A DNA stretch of 64,000 bases. Source: Saccharopolyspora sp. NFXS83. Its GTDB lineage: Bacteria; Actinomycetota; Actinomycetes; Mycobacteriales; Pseudonocardiaceae. The stretch spans positions 62,001 through 126,000 of the forward strand of contig NZ_JAPFGB010000019.1 in NCBI RefSeq assembly GCF_026241095.1, in the 5' to 3' direction. Both the position numbers and the translations under genes were made by a program. Positions 33,958 to 42,560 of the stretch are shown piece after piece. Position 1 is the stretch's first letter, and every line of letters starts with the position of its first letter. Below the pieces are notes generated by a model, which saw only the letters and a list, made by a program, of their open reading frames with translations, made no database searches and was not told where the DNA came from.

Positions 33958-34104
33958 GGGTTACCTCCGCGGGTTCTCGGTTGACCGTCCGACGGTACCC
34001 ATCGGCGGGTGTGAAGATCACCCCACAACATCACGGTGGGCGAGCAACGATTGATGGCGGGTTTTAGCCAGGAATTCACATCCGGTGGGTGCAGCAGGCA
34101 CGCT

Positions 34105-34140
34105 GCGGTTCTTAGGTTCACCAGCACGATCAAGAACCGC
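34105..34140 (+). promoter_or_regulatory. Stem-loop just before the amidase ribosome site
   Basis: GCGGTTCTT (34105-34113) pairs with AAGAACCGC (34132-34140) across an 18-base loop, ending 4 bases before GGGAGG of the amidase gene. A stem so close to the ribosome site could influence translation or be an operator. It does not match the cyclic-di-AMP riboswitch consensus I know. Confidence 0.45.
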
Positions 34141-34154
34141 ACTGGGAGGAATTC

Positions 34155-35273
34155 ATGTCGCGTCATCCTGAACTCGCCCGCCGCGCGCTGTTGAGCGCCG
34201 GGCTCGCCGTGACCGCCGCCGGGGCGCTGGGGGCGCCCGCGTTCGCGGCGGGTTCGCGTTCCGCGCGCGGCGGGTTGGCGGCGCCGTCGATCTCGGGTAC
34301 GGGGGCGTGGGACGCCCGCAGTGCCAACGGGAGCATCGATGTTCTCGATTCGAAGCCCAGCAAGATCATCGTGCATCACACGGCTACGGCGAACAGTTCC
34401 GACACGTCGCAGTCGCACGCGTTCGCGTTGTCCCGGCAGATCCAGGACTACCACATGGACTCCAACGGCTGGATCGACACGGGGCAGAACTTCACCAACA
34501 GCCGGGGCGGGCATCTCACCGAGGGCCGGCACAAGAGCCTCGCGGCGTTGCAGGGCGGGTCGCAGCACGTGCTGGGTGCGCATGCGGGTGAGCAGAACGA
34601 CGTGGCGCTGGGGATCGAGAACGAGGGCACCTACACCGATGCGTCGGTGCCGGACGCGTTGTGGGAGTCGTTGGTGGAGTTGTGCTCCTACATGGTTTCG
34701 CAGTACGGCATCGAGGCCGGGGCGATCTACGGGCATCGGGACTTCATGGCCACGGCGTGCCCTGGTGATGTGCTCTACGCGCGGTTGCCGGATCTGCGGT
34801 CGGCGGTGGGGTCGGCGACGGGCAGCGTGGTGGTGCAGCCCGTGGTGTGGCCGTTGGTGCGTCCGGGGGCGACGGGTCCGGTGGTTTCGGCGTTGCAGTT
34901 GTTGCTGCGCGCGTGGGGTGCGGGTGGTGTGGTGGTCAACGGGGTGTTCGATGCGGTGACCGGGGATGCGGTGGGGCGGTTCCGGCGAAAGCGGGGTGCG
35001 CCGGGGGCGTCGTGCTACGCGTCGAGGGTGGCCGAGCCGGATGTGTTCGGCGGGTCGGATTGGGCGCGGTTGGCGCCGGTGCTGGGGGTGGATGCTTCGG
35101 GTGATGCGGTGCAGGCCGTGCAGGTGTTGTTGACGGCGCGGGGTGTGCGTTCCGGTGAGCAGGATCGGTTCGGGGTGCGCACGGCCGGGTCGGTGCGGGA
35201 GTTCCAGGCGGCGCGGGGGTTGCGGGTGAGCGGGGTGTGCGATCACGAGACGTGGTTGCGGTTGTTGGGGTGA
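34155..35273 (+). CDS. Exported N-acetylmuramoyl-L-alanine amidase with peptidoglycan-binding domains
   Basis: A 372-residue cell-wall hydrolase that cuts the amide between N-acetylmuramic acid and the stem peptide. A signal peptide with twin arginines (ARRALLSAG, cleavage near AFAAG at about 32) precedes an amidase_2/PGRP domain at about 50-215: zinc histidines near IVHHTATAN (H74, H75), GIENEGTYTDA, IYGHRDFMATACPGD. Two C-terminal segments (RPGATGPVVSALQLLLRAWG and DASGDAVQAVQVLL) match peptidoglycan-binding domain type 1. GGGAGGAATTC precedes the ATG. A strong intrinsic terminator follows. Confidence 0.94.
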   Translation: MSRHPELARRALLSAGLAVTAAGALGAPAFAAGSRSARGGLAAPSISGTGAWDARSANGSIDVLDSKPSKIIVHHTATANSSDTSQSHAFALSRQIQDYHMDSNGWIDTGQNFTNSRGGHLTEGRHKSLAALQGGSQHVLGAHAGEQNDVALGIENEGTYTDASVPDALWESLVELCSYMVSQYGIEAGAIYGHRDFMATACPGDVLYARLPDLRSAVGSATGSVVVQPVVWPLVRPGATGPVVSALQLLLRAWGAGGVVVNGVFDAVTGDAVGRFRRKRGAPGASCYASRVAEPDVFGGSDWARLAPVLGVDASGDAVQAVQVLLTARGVRSGEQDRFGVRTAGSVREFQAARGLRVSGVCDHETWLRLLG

Positions 35274-35281
35274 TGTGGGGA

Positions 35282-35321
35282 GGGGATCGTCCGAGCCGAT
35301 GTGGCGGCTCGGACGATCCCC
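35282..35321 (+). terminator. Intrinsic terminator with T-run
   Basis: GGGGATCGTCCGAGCC (35282-35297) pairs perfectly with GGCTCGGACGATCCCC (35306-35321), followed directly by TTTTTTCTTTC. It is the clearest rho-independent terminator in the window and ends the amidase transcript. Confidence 0.95.
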
Positions 35322-35325
35322 TTTT

Positions 35326-35819
35326 TTCTTTCGCGCCGTCGGTGCGGGACCGGCGGCACCGGTGCGCTGGTGTCGGCCCGCCTGGGCGGGTCTCACTGGC
35401 GCACCGGCAATCATGCGCACTTCGGTGTTGCGGGGCGCGGCGGCGATCACCGGAGCGGGCGGTGTGTCACCCGGCTGTGCCGAGGGTGTGCCCTGGGGGG
35501 TTACCGGGTCGGGGGACGGTGTTGCGTCCTGGGCCGGTGGTCGGTGGTGAGTGCGCGGCGGTGGGGATGTGGGTGTCCCTCGTGGTGTTCGGTTCCCCAG
35601 TGCTGGGGGAATTTTTCATCGCCGGGTCGGTCTCGGCAATAGTCCGTTCGATCGAGGGAATGGTGTGGTTGGTCTTTTCCGGGTGGCGTTCGATTGATTT
35701 CGTCGTTGCGGGGCAACCCTCGGCCGGGTGGGTGCGAGTGGTGCGTTGCGGGCCGTTCCTGGGAATGCGGGAGTCCGCGTTCGCGCGGTATCGGTGAATG
35801 CGGACTCCCCTGGTTCGGG
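35326..35819. other. Intergenic region before the mannosidase stop
   Basis: No supported gene on either strand. The 3' end holds an inverted repeat, GGGAGTCCGC (35769-35778) with GCGGACTCCC (35800-35809), which probably terminates the minus-strand alpha-mannosidase gene whose stop is at 35820. The remainder is without recognisable elements. Confidence 0.5.
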
Positions 35820-38819
35820 TCAGGTTCGGGTGAAGCGGACGGTGACGATTTCGAAGGGGCGCAGCCGCAGTGGGCTGGGTTCGTGCCACGTCTCCCCCGT
35901 CGGCCGTTCGAGCAGGTCGGTGCGCACTGCTGCGGAGGTGTCGAACGTGGGGGTGAGGGTGGCGGTGGCTCGGCCGCCGCGGGATTCGTAGAGGCGTACG
36001 ACGACGTCGCCGGATCGGTCTTCGGCGAGTTTCACCGATTCCACGATCACGGCGTCGGAGTCGACGGTGACCAGGGGTGTGATGTGCGCGGAGCCGGGGA
36101 TGTCGCGTGGGGGCAGGTTGATCCGGTAGCCCTCGCGCACGGCGTCGCCGATGTCGGCGCCGACGACCAGGGCGTAGCGCAGGCGGTGTCGGCCGTGGTC
36201 GGTGTCGGGGTCGGGGAATCGGGGTGCGCGCAGCAGGGAGAGCCGGACGGTGGTGGTGGTGCCGCCGTCGTCGCGGGTGTCGCGGGTGACGTCGTGGCCG
36301 TAGGTGGAGTCGTTGACCAAGGCGTGGCCGTAGCCGTGTTCGCCGACGTGCAGCCAGCGGTGTGCGCAGATCTCGAATTTGGCGGCGTCCCACGAGGTGT
36401 TGGTGTGGGTGGCGCGGTGGACGTGGCCGAATTGGGTTTCGGCGGCGGAGCGGTCGGCGTGGACGTCGAGCGGGAAGGCGACTTTGAGGATTTTTTCGGT
36501 TTCGTGCCAGTCGATGTCGGCGTGCACTTCGATGTTGCGGCCGTGGAGGCTGATGCGTTGTTCGATGGTGGAGTCGCCGAAGGTGCGGTGTACGACGGCG
36601 GTGGTGCCGTCGAGGGTGAGGTGGTCGGTGGTGGTGAGGTCGTGGCCTTGGTGGCGGTAGAACTCGTCGAGGTCCCAGGCGTCCCAGGCGTTGGGGTGGT
36701 CGGGGTGCAGTTGCAGGAGGTTCGCGGGTCGGCCGGGTGGGAGTGCTTCGCGTCCGGTGGTGAGGTCGGTGATGGAGCTCAGGAGTCCTCGTTGGTCGAG
36801 GGTGGCGCGGATGAGTCCGTTGTCGAGCACGAGGGTGTTGTCGGGGTGTTCGGTGGCGGTGGTGGCCGCGGTGCGGGTGGGGGTGCCGGCGCCGAGGGCG
36901 GGGATGTCGTCGCGGGTGTGGGGTGTGGCGTTGAAGGTGGTGCGGCCGGTGCCGGGTCCGGCGAGGGCGCGTTGGGCTTGGTCGATGAGTTCGTGGAGTT
37001 CGGCGGCGACGCGTTGGTAGGTCTGTTCGGCTTCGCGGTGGACCCAGGCGATGGAGGATCCGGGCAGGATGTCGTGGAATTGGTGGAGCAGGACGGTTTT
37101 CCACAGCGCATCGAGTTGGTCGTGGGGGTAGTCGCGGCCGAGGGCGACGGTGGCGGTGGTGCTCCAGAGTTCGGCTTCGCGCAGGAGGTGTTCGCTGCGG
37201 CGGTTGCCTTGTTTGGTGCGGGCTTGGGAGGTGTAGGTGCCGCGGTGGAATTCGAGGTAGAGCTCGCCGGACCACACGGCGGGGTCGTGGTGGTCGGCTT
37301 CGGCGGCGGCGAAGAACTCGGCGGGTGAGTCGAGTTGGACGGTGGGTGATCCTTCGAGGTCGGTGAGGCGTTGGGCGCGGGCGAGCATGTCGCGGGTGGG
37401 TCCGCCGCCGCCGTCGCCGTAGCCGAAGGGGACGAGGGATCGGGTGGCGTGTCCGTGTTCGGCGAAGTTGCGGGAGGCGTGGGCGAGTTCGGCTCCGGAC
37501 AGTTCGGAGTTGTAGGTGTCGATGGGTGGGAAGTGGGTGAACACGCGGGTGCCGTCGATGCCTTCCCAGTGGAAGGTGTGGTGCGGGAATCGGTTGGTCT
37601 GGTTCCAGGAGATCTTCTGGGTGAGGAACCAGCGCGATCCGGACAGTCGTACGAGTTGTGGGAGTGCGCCGCTGTAGCCGAAGGAGTCGGGTAGCCACAC
37701 TTCTGGGGTGTCGATGCCGAATTCGTCGAGGTAGAAGCGTTTGCCGTGCAGGAATTGGCGGGCCATGGCTTCGGCGCCGGGCATGTTGGTGTCGGATTCG
37801 ACCCACATGCCGCCGACGGGGACGAATTGGCCGGTGCGGACGTGGTGGCGGACTCGGTCGAACAGGGCGGGTTGGTGTTCTTTGAGCCAGGCGAGTTGTT
37901 GGGCTTGGCTCATGGCGAAGCGGAAGTCGGGGTGGTCGGTCATGAGGTCGGTGACGTTGGCGACGGTGCGGGCGACTTTGCGGACGGTTTCGCGCAGTGG
38001 CCACAGCCATGCGGAGTCGATGTGGGCGTGGCCGATGGCGCTGAGGCGGTGTGCGCTGGTGTGGGCGGGGGCGGCGAGGGTGGTGGTGAGTTCGGCGCGG
38101 GCGGCGGGTGCGGTGGTGTGGACGTCGTGGAGGTCTAGTCGGTCGAGCATGCGTTCGAGGGCGCGGAGGATGTCGTGGCGGCGTGGGGAGTTGGTGGGCA
38201 GTTCTCGCATGAGTTGGGTGAGTACTTCGGTGTCGTGCACGAGGTTCCACACGTCGAGGTCGCGGATGGCGAGGTCGGCGCGGGTGAGGCGGTAGAGGGG
38301 TTTTCCGGTGGTGGGGTGTCCGTGGAGCCAGGGTGGTGGGTCGCCGAGGGCGGTGGGTTTGTAGCCGTCGTCGCCGAGGATGAGGGGGTTGGCGGCGGCT
38401 TCGACGTAGAAGAGCAGTTCTTGGCCGGGTGGGGTGGTGATGGGGATGTGGGTGTTGCGGGGGTTGAGTCCTTTGATCGGGGTGCCGTCGGCGGTGTGGA
38501 CGAGGCCTTCGCAGTGGAATCCGGGGCGGTCGAGGTCGAAGCCGAGGTCGATGACGGCTTCGATGGGGTGTCCTGCCCAGTCTTGGGGGATGGTTCCGGT
38601 GATGCGGAACCAGGTGGTGCCCCAGGGTGGTCCCCATTCGTGGCCGGTTTGGGCGGGGCTGTAGCGGGCGTGGAGGGCTTGGGTGGCGGGGACGGGTTCT
38701 CCGGGTACTTGCCAGGTGGCGATGTCGAGGGGGTGCGTTCGTGCGTGCACGGCGGGGCGCAGGCGTTCGGCGAGGACTCGGTCCAGTCGTTTTTCCACTA
38801 CGGCGCGATCGTCGTGCAT
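35820..38819 (-). CDS. GH38 alpha-mannosidase
   Basis: A 999-residue glycoside hydrolase removing alpha-mannose residues. The zinc site begins with GHAHIDSAWLWP at 263-274, the nucleophile is D378 in EVWLPDSFGYSG, and further family segments are GGMWVESDTNMP near 337, FPPIDTYNSE, and LLHQFHDILPGSS near 590 with a zinc histidine. There is no signal peptide, so it should act in the cytosol on imported oligosaccharides or on turnover products. AGGGGAGAACAC precedes ATG 38819; an upstream in-frame start at 38858 lacks support. No transporter or sugar regulator is adjacent. Confidence 0.95.
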   Translation of the reverse strand: MHDDRAVVEKRLDRVLAERLRPAVHARTHPLDIATWQVPGEPVPATQALHARYSPAQTGHEWGPPWGTTWFRITGTIPQDWAGHPIEAVIDLGFDLDRPGFHCEGLVHTADGTPIKGLNPRNTHIPITTPPGQELLFYVEAAANPLILGDDGYKPTALGDPPPWLHGHPTTGKPLYRLTRADLAIRDLDVWNLVHDTEVLTQLMRELPTNSPRRHDILRALERMLDRLDLHDVHTTAPAARAELTTTLAAPAHTSAHRLSAIGHAHIDSAWLWPLRETVRKVARTVANVTDLMTDHPDFRFAMSQAQQLAWLKEHQPALFDRVRHHVRTGQFVPVGGMWVESDTNMPGAEAMARQFLHGKRFYLDEFGIDTPEVWLPDSFGYSGALPQLVRLSGSRWFLTQKISWNQTNRFPHHTFHWEGIDGTRVFTHFPPIDTYNSELSGAELAHASRNFAEHGHATRSLVPFGYGDGGGGPTRDMLARAQRLTDLEGSPTVQLDSPAEFFAAAEADHHDPAVWSGELYLEFHRGTYTSQARTKQGNRRSEHLLREAELWSTTATVALGRDYPHDQLDALWKTVLLHQFHDILPGSSIAWVHREAEQTYQRVAAELHELIDQAQRALAGPGTGRTTFNATPHTRDDIPALGAGTPTRTAATTATEHPDNTLVLDNGLIRATLDQRGLLSSITDLTTGREALPPGRPANLLQLHPDHPNAWDAWDLDEFYRHQGHDLTTTDHLTLDGTTAVVHRTFGDSTIEQRISLHGRNIEVHADIDWHETEKILKVAFPLDVHADRSAAETQFGHVHRATHTNTSWDAAKFEICAHRWLHVGEHGYGHALVNDSTYGHDVTRDTRDDGGTTTTVRLSLLRAPRFPDPDTDHGRHRLRYALVVGADIGDAVREGYRINLPPRDIPGSAHITPLVTVDSDAVIVESVKLAEDRSGDVVVRLYESRGGRATATLTPTFDTSAAVRTDLLERPTGETWHEPSPLRLRPFEIVTVRFTRT

Positions 38820-39029
38820 GTGTTCTCCCCTTGAAGCCGACCGGTTGGTGCAGACCACTTCAGAGCGTCGATCATCGTGGCACAGCGGTGTGGCGGCGGG
38901 CAGCCCCCAACTGAGCAGGGCGGGTATCGCTGCAGGTCACGGCTGGCTGGTGCGGTTGCCGAGGGGTGCGGGTCGCCGCATGCTGGGGCCTTCGTTGAAA
39001 GTCATTTCCTGTGTATGCGGAGGCGTGTC

Positions 39030-39290
39030 ATGGCGACCTGTGAAGTCTGCGGCAACGAGTACTGGATGAGCTTCGAGGTCCACACGACCGGCGGGAACGT
39101 GCACACCTTCGATTCGTTCGAGTGCGCGGCGCAGCGGCTGGCTCCGCAGTGCGAGCACTGCGGTTGCCGCATTCTGGGTCATGGTGTGGAGGTCAGCGGC
39201 CGGTTCTTCTGTTGCGCGCATTGCGCGCGGGAGTCGGGGATGTCGATGGTGTCCGAGATCCGCGATGCGGTGGGGAGTCACCCGGTGTGA
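39030..39290 (+). CDS. Small zinc-ribbon protein
   Basis: An 86-residue protein with eight or more cysteines in zinc-ribbon arrangement: CEVCGNEY at the start, FECAA, CEHCGCRILGHGV in the middle and FFCCAHCARESG. Histidines nearby could add ligands. Proteins of this type are conserved in actinobacteria and resemble TRASH or prokaryotic metallothionein-like zinc domains, with no proven role. GCGGAGGC precedes ATG 39030; an upstream in-frame start at 38877 gives a non-conserved extension. Confidence 0.82.
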   Translation: MATCEVCGNEYWMSFEVHTTGGNVHTFDSFECAAQRLAPQCEHCGCRILGHGVEVSGRFFCCAHCARESGMSMVSEIRDAVGSHPV

Positions 39291-39315
39291 TCGGGTGGGT
39301 GCTGCGCGCGGCGGT

Positions 39316-39327
39316 TGAAACGTTTCA
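39316..39327. promoter_or_regulatory. Palindrome TGAAACGTTTCA
   Basis: A perfect 12-base palindrome with the central CG characteristic of LacI-family operators (catabolite-responsive type). No LacI gene or sugar gene is adjacent. It lies 26 bases after the zinc-ribbon stop, about 45 bases upstream of a possible -10 box TATGTT. Confidence 0.5.
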
Positions 39328-39516
39328 TCCGGTCGTTGAGCGGCCAAACCCGCCTTCCGGTTCCTTCGTTATGTTTTCGTGACCTCATGGGTGAAACACG
39401 GCGCTCACCAGTGACGACTACGGGGATGGCACCGCACGTTCACCCGGGGGCACACCAGTCCGCGAACCCTGGACGAGCGGTGGCGGCTGGACCACTACGT
39501 GTGAAGGGACGCCGAA

Positions 39517-39636
39517 ATGGCAGGTCTGGTTCGTTGGCTGGGTGACATGGCACGAGAGATGGGCCGGGCTCGCACCGTGATGCGACACCCCCACTCGCAA
39601 GCCTTGAGCTCAGCCGCCCGTCGCGGTCAGAGCTGA
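39517..39636 (+). CDS. Possible 39-residue cationic peptide
   Basis: ATG 39517 opens a 39-codon frame ending with TGA at 39636. The translation begins MAGLVRWLGDMAREMGRA and is basic, with an amphipathic helix in the first 20 residues. GAAGGGA lies 8 bases before the ATG. It has no family match I know. A promoter-like region upstream and hairpins downstream make a real small gene plausible, but length alone does not prove it. Confidence 0.35.
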   Translation: MAGLVRWLGDMAREMGRARTVMRHPHSQALSSAARRGQS

Positions 39637-39796
39637 CTCGTCGGTTCTGTTCGTCAGCCCTAGGGGACAACGGCTGAACGTGGCGCCCACACCGGGTCGC
39701 GGACCGGGTCACCACCGCTTCGGCGGTGTCTCACCGGCGAGCACGGTCAACGCCACATCAAGTGAGACCTGGCGACCCATGCAGGCTTGCTGAATC

Positions 39797-39837
39797 GTGC
39801 CGTGGTCCCACCCCGAGCAGGGGAGGGACCACGGCAC
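39797..39837. terminator. Bidirectional hairpin terminator
   Basis: GTGCCGTGGTCCC (39797-39809) pairs perfectly with GGGACCACGGCAC (39825-39837) with a 15-base loop. It lies after the carbonic anhydrase stop on the minus strand and after the small-ORF region on the plus strand. Confidence 0.85.
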
Positions 39838-39889
39838 TTCGCATTTCCCCGGCCCCGCCGGGCGGGTCTCCCCCGGCGGCTGCCGCGGG

Positions 39890-40438
39890 TCAGTCGCTGA
39901 GGGCCTCGCGGTGGCGGGCGGCGTTGGCGACGTAGGTCTGCGCGGAGATCCGCAGCGCGGCCTGCTCGTCCTCGGTCAGTTCACGGCGGACCTTGCCGGG
40001 AGTGCCGGCGACCATGGATCCTGGTGGCACCTCGGTGCCCTCCAGCACGACCGCGCCCGCGGCGACCAGCGAGCCCGCGCCGATCACGGCACCGTTGAGC
40101 ACGACCGCGCCCATGCCGATCAGGCTGTCGTCGCCGACGGTGCAGCCGTGCAGCACCGCCCGGTGCCCCACCGTGACCCCTGCCCCGACCGTCGCGGGGA
40201 ATCCGGGGTCGGCGTGGATGACGCAGCCGTCCTGGACGTTGCTGCCCTGCCCGACGGTGATGTGCTCGGTGTCGCCGCGCAGCACCGACCCGTACCAGAC
40301 GTTCGCGTCGGGCTCCAGGTGCACTCTGCCGATCAGCGTGGCGCCCGGAGCGGCCCATGCTCCCTCGTCCAGGTTCGGCCGGTGGTCGTCGATGACGATG
40401 GTGCGAACCTCACCTGCGGTGTTGTCTGGGGCGTTCAC
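39890..40438 (-). CDS. Gamma carbonic anhydrase family protein
   Basis: A 182-residue left-handed beta-helix protein of the PaaY/CaiE/gamma carbonic anhydrase type. Hexapeptide repeats fill most of it (ATLIGRVHLE, ANVWYGSVLRGD, SNVQDGCVIHAD, VTVGHRAVLHGC). The three zinc histidines expected in the family are in VIHAD, VGHRAVLHG. It may hydrate carbon dioxide or act as a thioesterase-like accessory in CoA metabolism. GGGAGGATCA precedes the GTG start, which overlaps the stop of the upstream GntR gene by four bases (GTGA), so the two are coupled. Confidence 0.92.
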   Translation of the reverse strand: MNAPDNTAGEVRTIVIDDHRPNLDEGAWAAPGATLIGRVHLEPDANVWYGSVLRGDTEHITVGQGSNVQDGCVIHADPGFPATVGAGVTVGHRAVLHGCTVGDDSLIGMGAVVLNGAVIGAGSLVAAGAVVLEGTEVPPGSMVAGTPGKVRRELTEDEQAALRISAQTYVANAARHREALSD

Positions 40439-41244
40439 TGATCCTCCCGATTCGCGCGTTCCCGGCGCAGCCATTGCACCGCCTCTTCGGAATGGCCGCC
40501 GACGGTCGATTCGATGCCGTCGAACATGCTCGGATCGGTGCAGCGGGCCAGTTCCGCCAGCACCGTATCCGCATCGCCGTCTTCGATCACCGCCACCAGG
40601 CGTCGTTGCCTGCTGAGGTCGGTCTCCAGCAGCGCCCGGTCGGGTGCGCGGTGGTTGAGGGTCATCGCCAGCATCAGCTGCAGTCCCAGGGAGCGGCAGC
40701 CGTCTTCGAGGCGCCGGTTGCCTGCCAGGCCGACCACGGCCAGCCGCAGCCGCAGGGTGCGTTCGGCGAACAGGGCGGCGTCGCCGTCCTCGGCGGCCTC
40801 GGTCAGCAGTGCCAGCGCCGAGCGGCAGCGCCGCAAGCGCGCTGGGTCGCGCACCGGCACCCCCAGGCGCACGGCGAGGCGTTCCAGTTCGCGGCGCAGC
40901 GTGACGATCTCGTAGACGTCGTGCAGCGTCAGCGGGGTGACGATCACGCCTTTGCGAGGCAGTTGGCGCACCAGGCCTTCTCGTTCCAGCATGCGCAGCG
41001 CTTCCCGCAGCGGTGGGCGGCTGATGCCGAGTTCCTGGGTGAGGCGGTTTTCGATGATCCGTTCCCCGCAGCGCAGCGCGCCGCGGACGATCATGCGGCG
41101 CACGGTGCTCGCCGCGAGCTCCACCAGGCTCGGCGGGTCGGTGATGCTGGGGGCTCGGGACGCGACGGGCCGATCTTCCACTGATCCGGTCACCGGGCCA
41201 GTCTGCCCTGCGCAGGGGGCCGGCGGTGCGGGTTCCATCGTCAT
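40435..41244 (-). CDS. GntR-family regulator (FCD type)
   Basis: A 269-residue regulator. The winged helix covers about 45-105 (RMIVRGALRCGERIIENRL, then ELGISRPPLREALRMLEREG) and the all-helical FCD ligand domain follows to about 245. Ligand-domain histidines typical of metal-binding FCD members are sparse, so the effector is uncertain. Its stop overlaps the GTG of the gamma carbonic anhydrase gene. The start is ambiguous: ATG 41244, GTG 41259 or a GTG nearer the winged helix; none has a strong ribosome site. Confidence 0.85.
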   Translation of the reverse strand: MTMEPAPPAPCAGQTGPVTGSVEDRPVASRAPSITDPPSLVELAASTVRRMIVRGALRCGERIIENRLTQELGISRPPLREALRMLEREGLVRQLPRKGVIVTPLTLHDVYEIVTLRRELERLAVRLGVPVRDPARLRRCRSALALLTEAAEDGDAALFAERTLRLRLAVVGLAGNRRLEDGCRSLGLQLMLAMTLNHRAPDRALLETDLSRQRRLVAVIEDGDADTVLAELARCTDPSMFDGIESTVGGHSEEAVQWLRRERANREDQ

Positions 41245-41309
41245 ACCGACGAAGGCCACACCTCGGGGGCGAATTCGGTTGCCGCGGTTGCCCGTGTCGG
41301 GAAGGCTGC

Positions 41310-41816
41310 GTGCTCGTGCGGATCCGGGACGCTCGTGGCGGTGAGGTGGCGTTGCTGCCCGAGGTCGAGCGCGAATCCGGCAGGTGGTTCCGGGATGTCG
41401 GGATGGGCCACGTCGCCGACGATCCGCCGATGCCGGTGCCGATGTTGAACGGCTACCGCGACTCCGGGGGCCTGTGGGTGGCGGTGGAGGCGGTGGGCCC
41501 GGTGGCGTTCCTGGCCGCCGAGGACCTCGACGGCGCGGTGCACGTGGCGCAGCTGAGCGTGCATCCGGTGTGGGCTCGCCGCCGCATCGGGGCCGCGCTG
41601 CTCGCCCACGCCGCCCGGCGCGCGGCCGGGCGCGGCGTGGGGGCGTTGACGTTGACGACGTTTCGCGACGTGGCCTGGAACGCCCCGTACTACGCGCGGC
41701 TGGGTTTCCGCGCGATCGAGACCGGTGAGCTCACGCCGGGGCTGGTGGCGCGGCTGGCTGCCGAGGCCGAGTTGTTGCCGGGTGATGCGCGGGTCGCGAT
41801 GCGCCGCGACCTCTGA
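41310..41816 (+). CDS. GNAT-family N-acetyltransferase
   Basis: A 168-residue acetyltransferase. The acetyl-CoA loop is seen in VHPVWARRRIGAALLAHAA (the Q/RxxGxG/A motif reads RRRIGA), preceded by the strand VAQLSVHP and followed by LTLTTFRDVAWNAPYYARLGF, the usual C-terminal GNAT signature. The substrate is unknown; the motif pattern is close to small-molecule or amino acid acetylating members. GGGAAGG lies upstream of GTG 41310. It converges on the STAS gene. Confidence 0.88.
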   Translation: MLVRIRDARGGEVALLPEVERESGRWFRDVGMGHVADDPPMPVPMLNGYRDSGGLWVAVEAVGPVAFLAAEDLDGAVHVAQLSVHPVWARRRIGAALLAHAARRAAGRGVGALTLTTFRDVAWNAPYYARLGFRAIETGELTPGLVARLAAEAELLPGDARVAMRRDL

Positions 41817-41825
41817 GGTGGGGCG

Positions 41826-42320
41826 TCAGCCGTGGTGGCGGCGGATGGCGGCGACGGCTTCGGTGGCGGTGTCGCGGCTGGTGAAGCGGTCGGTGAGCCC
41901 GGTCAGCAGGATCAGCCGGCGCACCGCTCCGGTGCCGAACACGACGTAGAGGGGTGTTCGGCGGCCTTCTGCGCGGCGTTGGGCGTGCAGCAGCAGTTCC
42001 AGTCCGGCCGAGCCGAAGAACGTCACTTCGGAGAGGTCGAGCACGACGGCGCGCAGCGTGGCGGCGGTGAGGCGTTGCCGCACCAGTTCGGCCAGGCGGG
42101 GTGCTGAGGACAGGTCGATTTCGCCGCCGACGCGGACCACGACGACGCCCGGGTCGGGTCGCTGCACCGACAGGCGCAGCGACCTGGTGTGGGCGGGGGT
42201 GCCGGTGATCGGTTCTCCCGCGTCCCGAGGCGGTGCGATCGTGCCGTGCCGTGGCGTGCCGACCGGGGGGCGCCGGTGTTGCGCCGTGCGGTCGCTGTTG
42301 CCGGTGTTCGCGAGAATCAC
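41826..42320 (-). CDS. STAS-domain anti-sigma factor antagonist
   Basis: A 164-residue protein whose last 110 residues form a STAS domain: VVVVRVGGEIDLSSAPRLAE, LDLSEVTFFGSAGLELLLHA with the conserved phosphorylatable serine in FFGSAG, and a C-terminal LTDRF. The first 50 residues are disordered and basic. Such proteins, when unphosphorylated, capture an anti-sigma kinase and release a stress sigma factor. GGGGAGG precedes the GTG at 42320. The kinase partner is not in the window. Confidence 0.92.
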   Translation of the reverse strand: MILANTGNSDRTAQHRRPPVGTPRHGTIAPPRDAGEPITGTPAHTRSLRLSVQRPDPGVVVVRVGGEIDLSSAPRLAELVRQRLTAATLRAVVLDLSEVTFFGSAGLELLLHAQRRAEGRRTPLYVVFGTGAVRRLILLTGLTDRFTSRDTATEAVAAIRRHHG

Positions 42321-42560
42321 ACTGCCTCCCCTTGGTCGACGTGGTGCCGCGGTCGCGGGCCGCTGCCGGTCGCCGACGGGGCCGCGGCGCGCAGCGAGGG
42401 CATCGGCGATCACGCCGAGTACACCGGGTGGTGCGGGGCCTCCCGCGACGCCGCGGATCGAGGGCGGCCAGTGCTGTCGTGGCCTGGTGCTCAACCGCGT
42501 TTTCCCACCGTAGGAGCGCTAGTCCAACCGAAACAAGGGTGGCCACCATCGTGTGAAGAC

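Larger units (their letters stand above)
39291..39889. other. 600-base region with regulatory elements and a small ORF
   Basis: Between the zinc-ribbon gene and the gamma carbonic anhydrase stop. It holds the palindrome TGAAACGTTTCA, a TATGTT box at 39370-39375 that fits a -10 element, a possible 39-codon gene at 39517, a UUCG-capped hairpin CACCGC-TTCG-GCGGTG at 39713-39728, and a terminator at 39797. Together these could form a small transcript of 250-450 bases, coding or regulatory. Confidence 0.45.

Noticed and set aside
33960-34150. Cyclic-di-AMP riboswitch before the cell-wall amidase
   Set aside because: The position is typical, but the conserved core segments I know from that riboswitch are not present.
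35467-38637. 1056-codon minus-strand frame inside the mannosidase locus
   Set aside because: It is the out-of-phase shadow of the GH38 gene, very rich in Arg, His and Pro. The mannosidase frame has all catalytic motifs.
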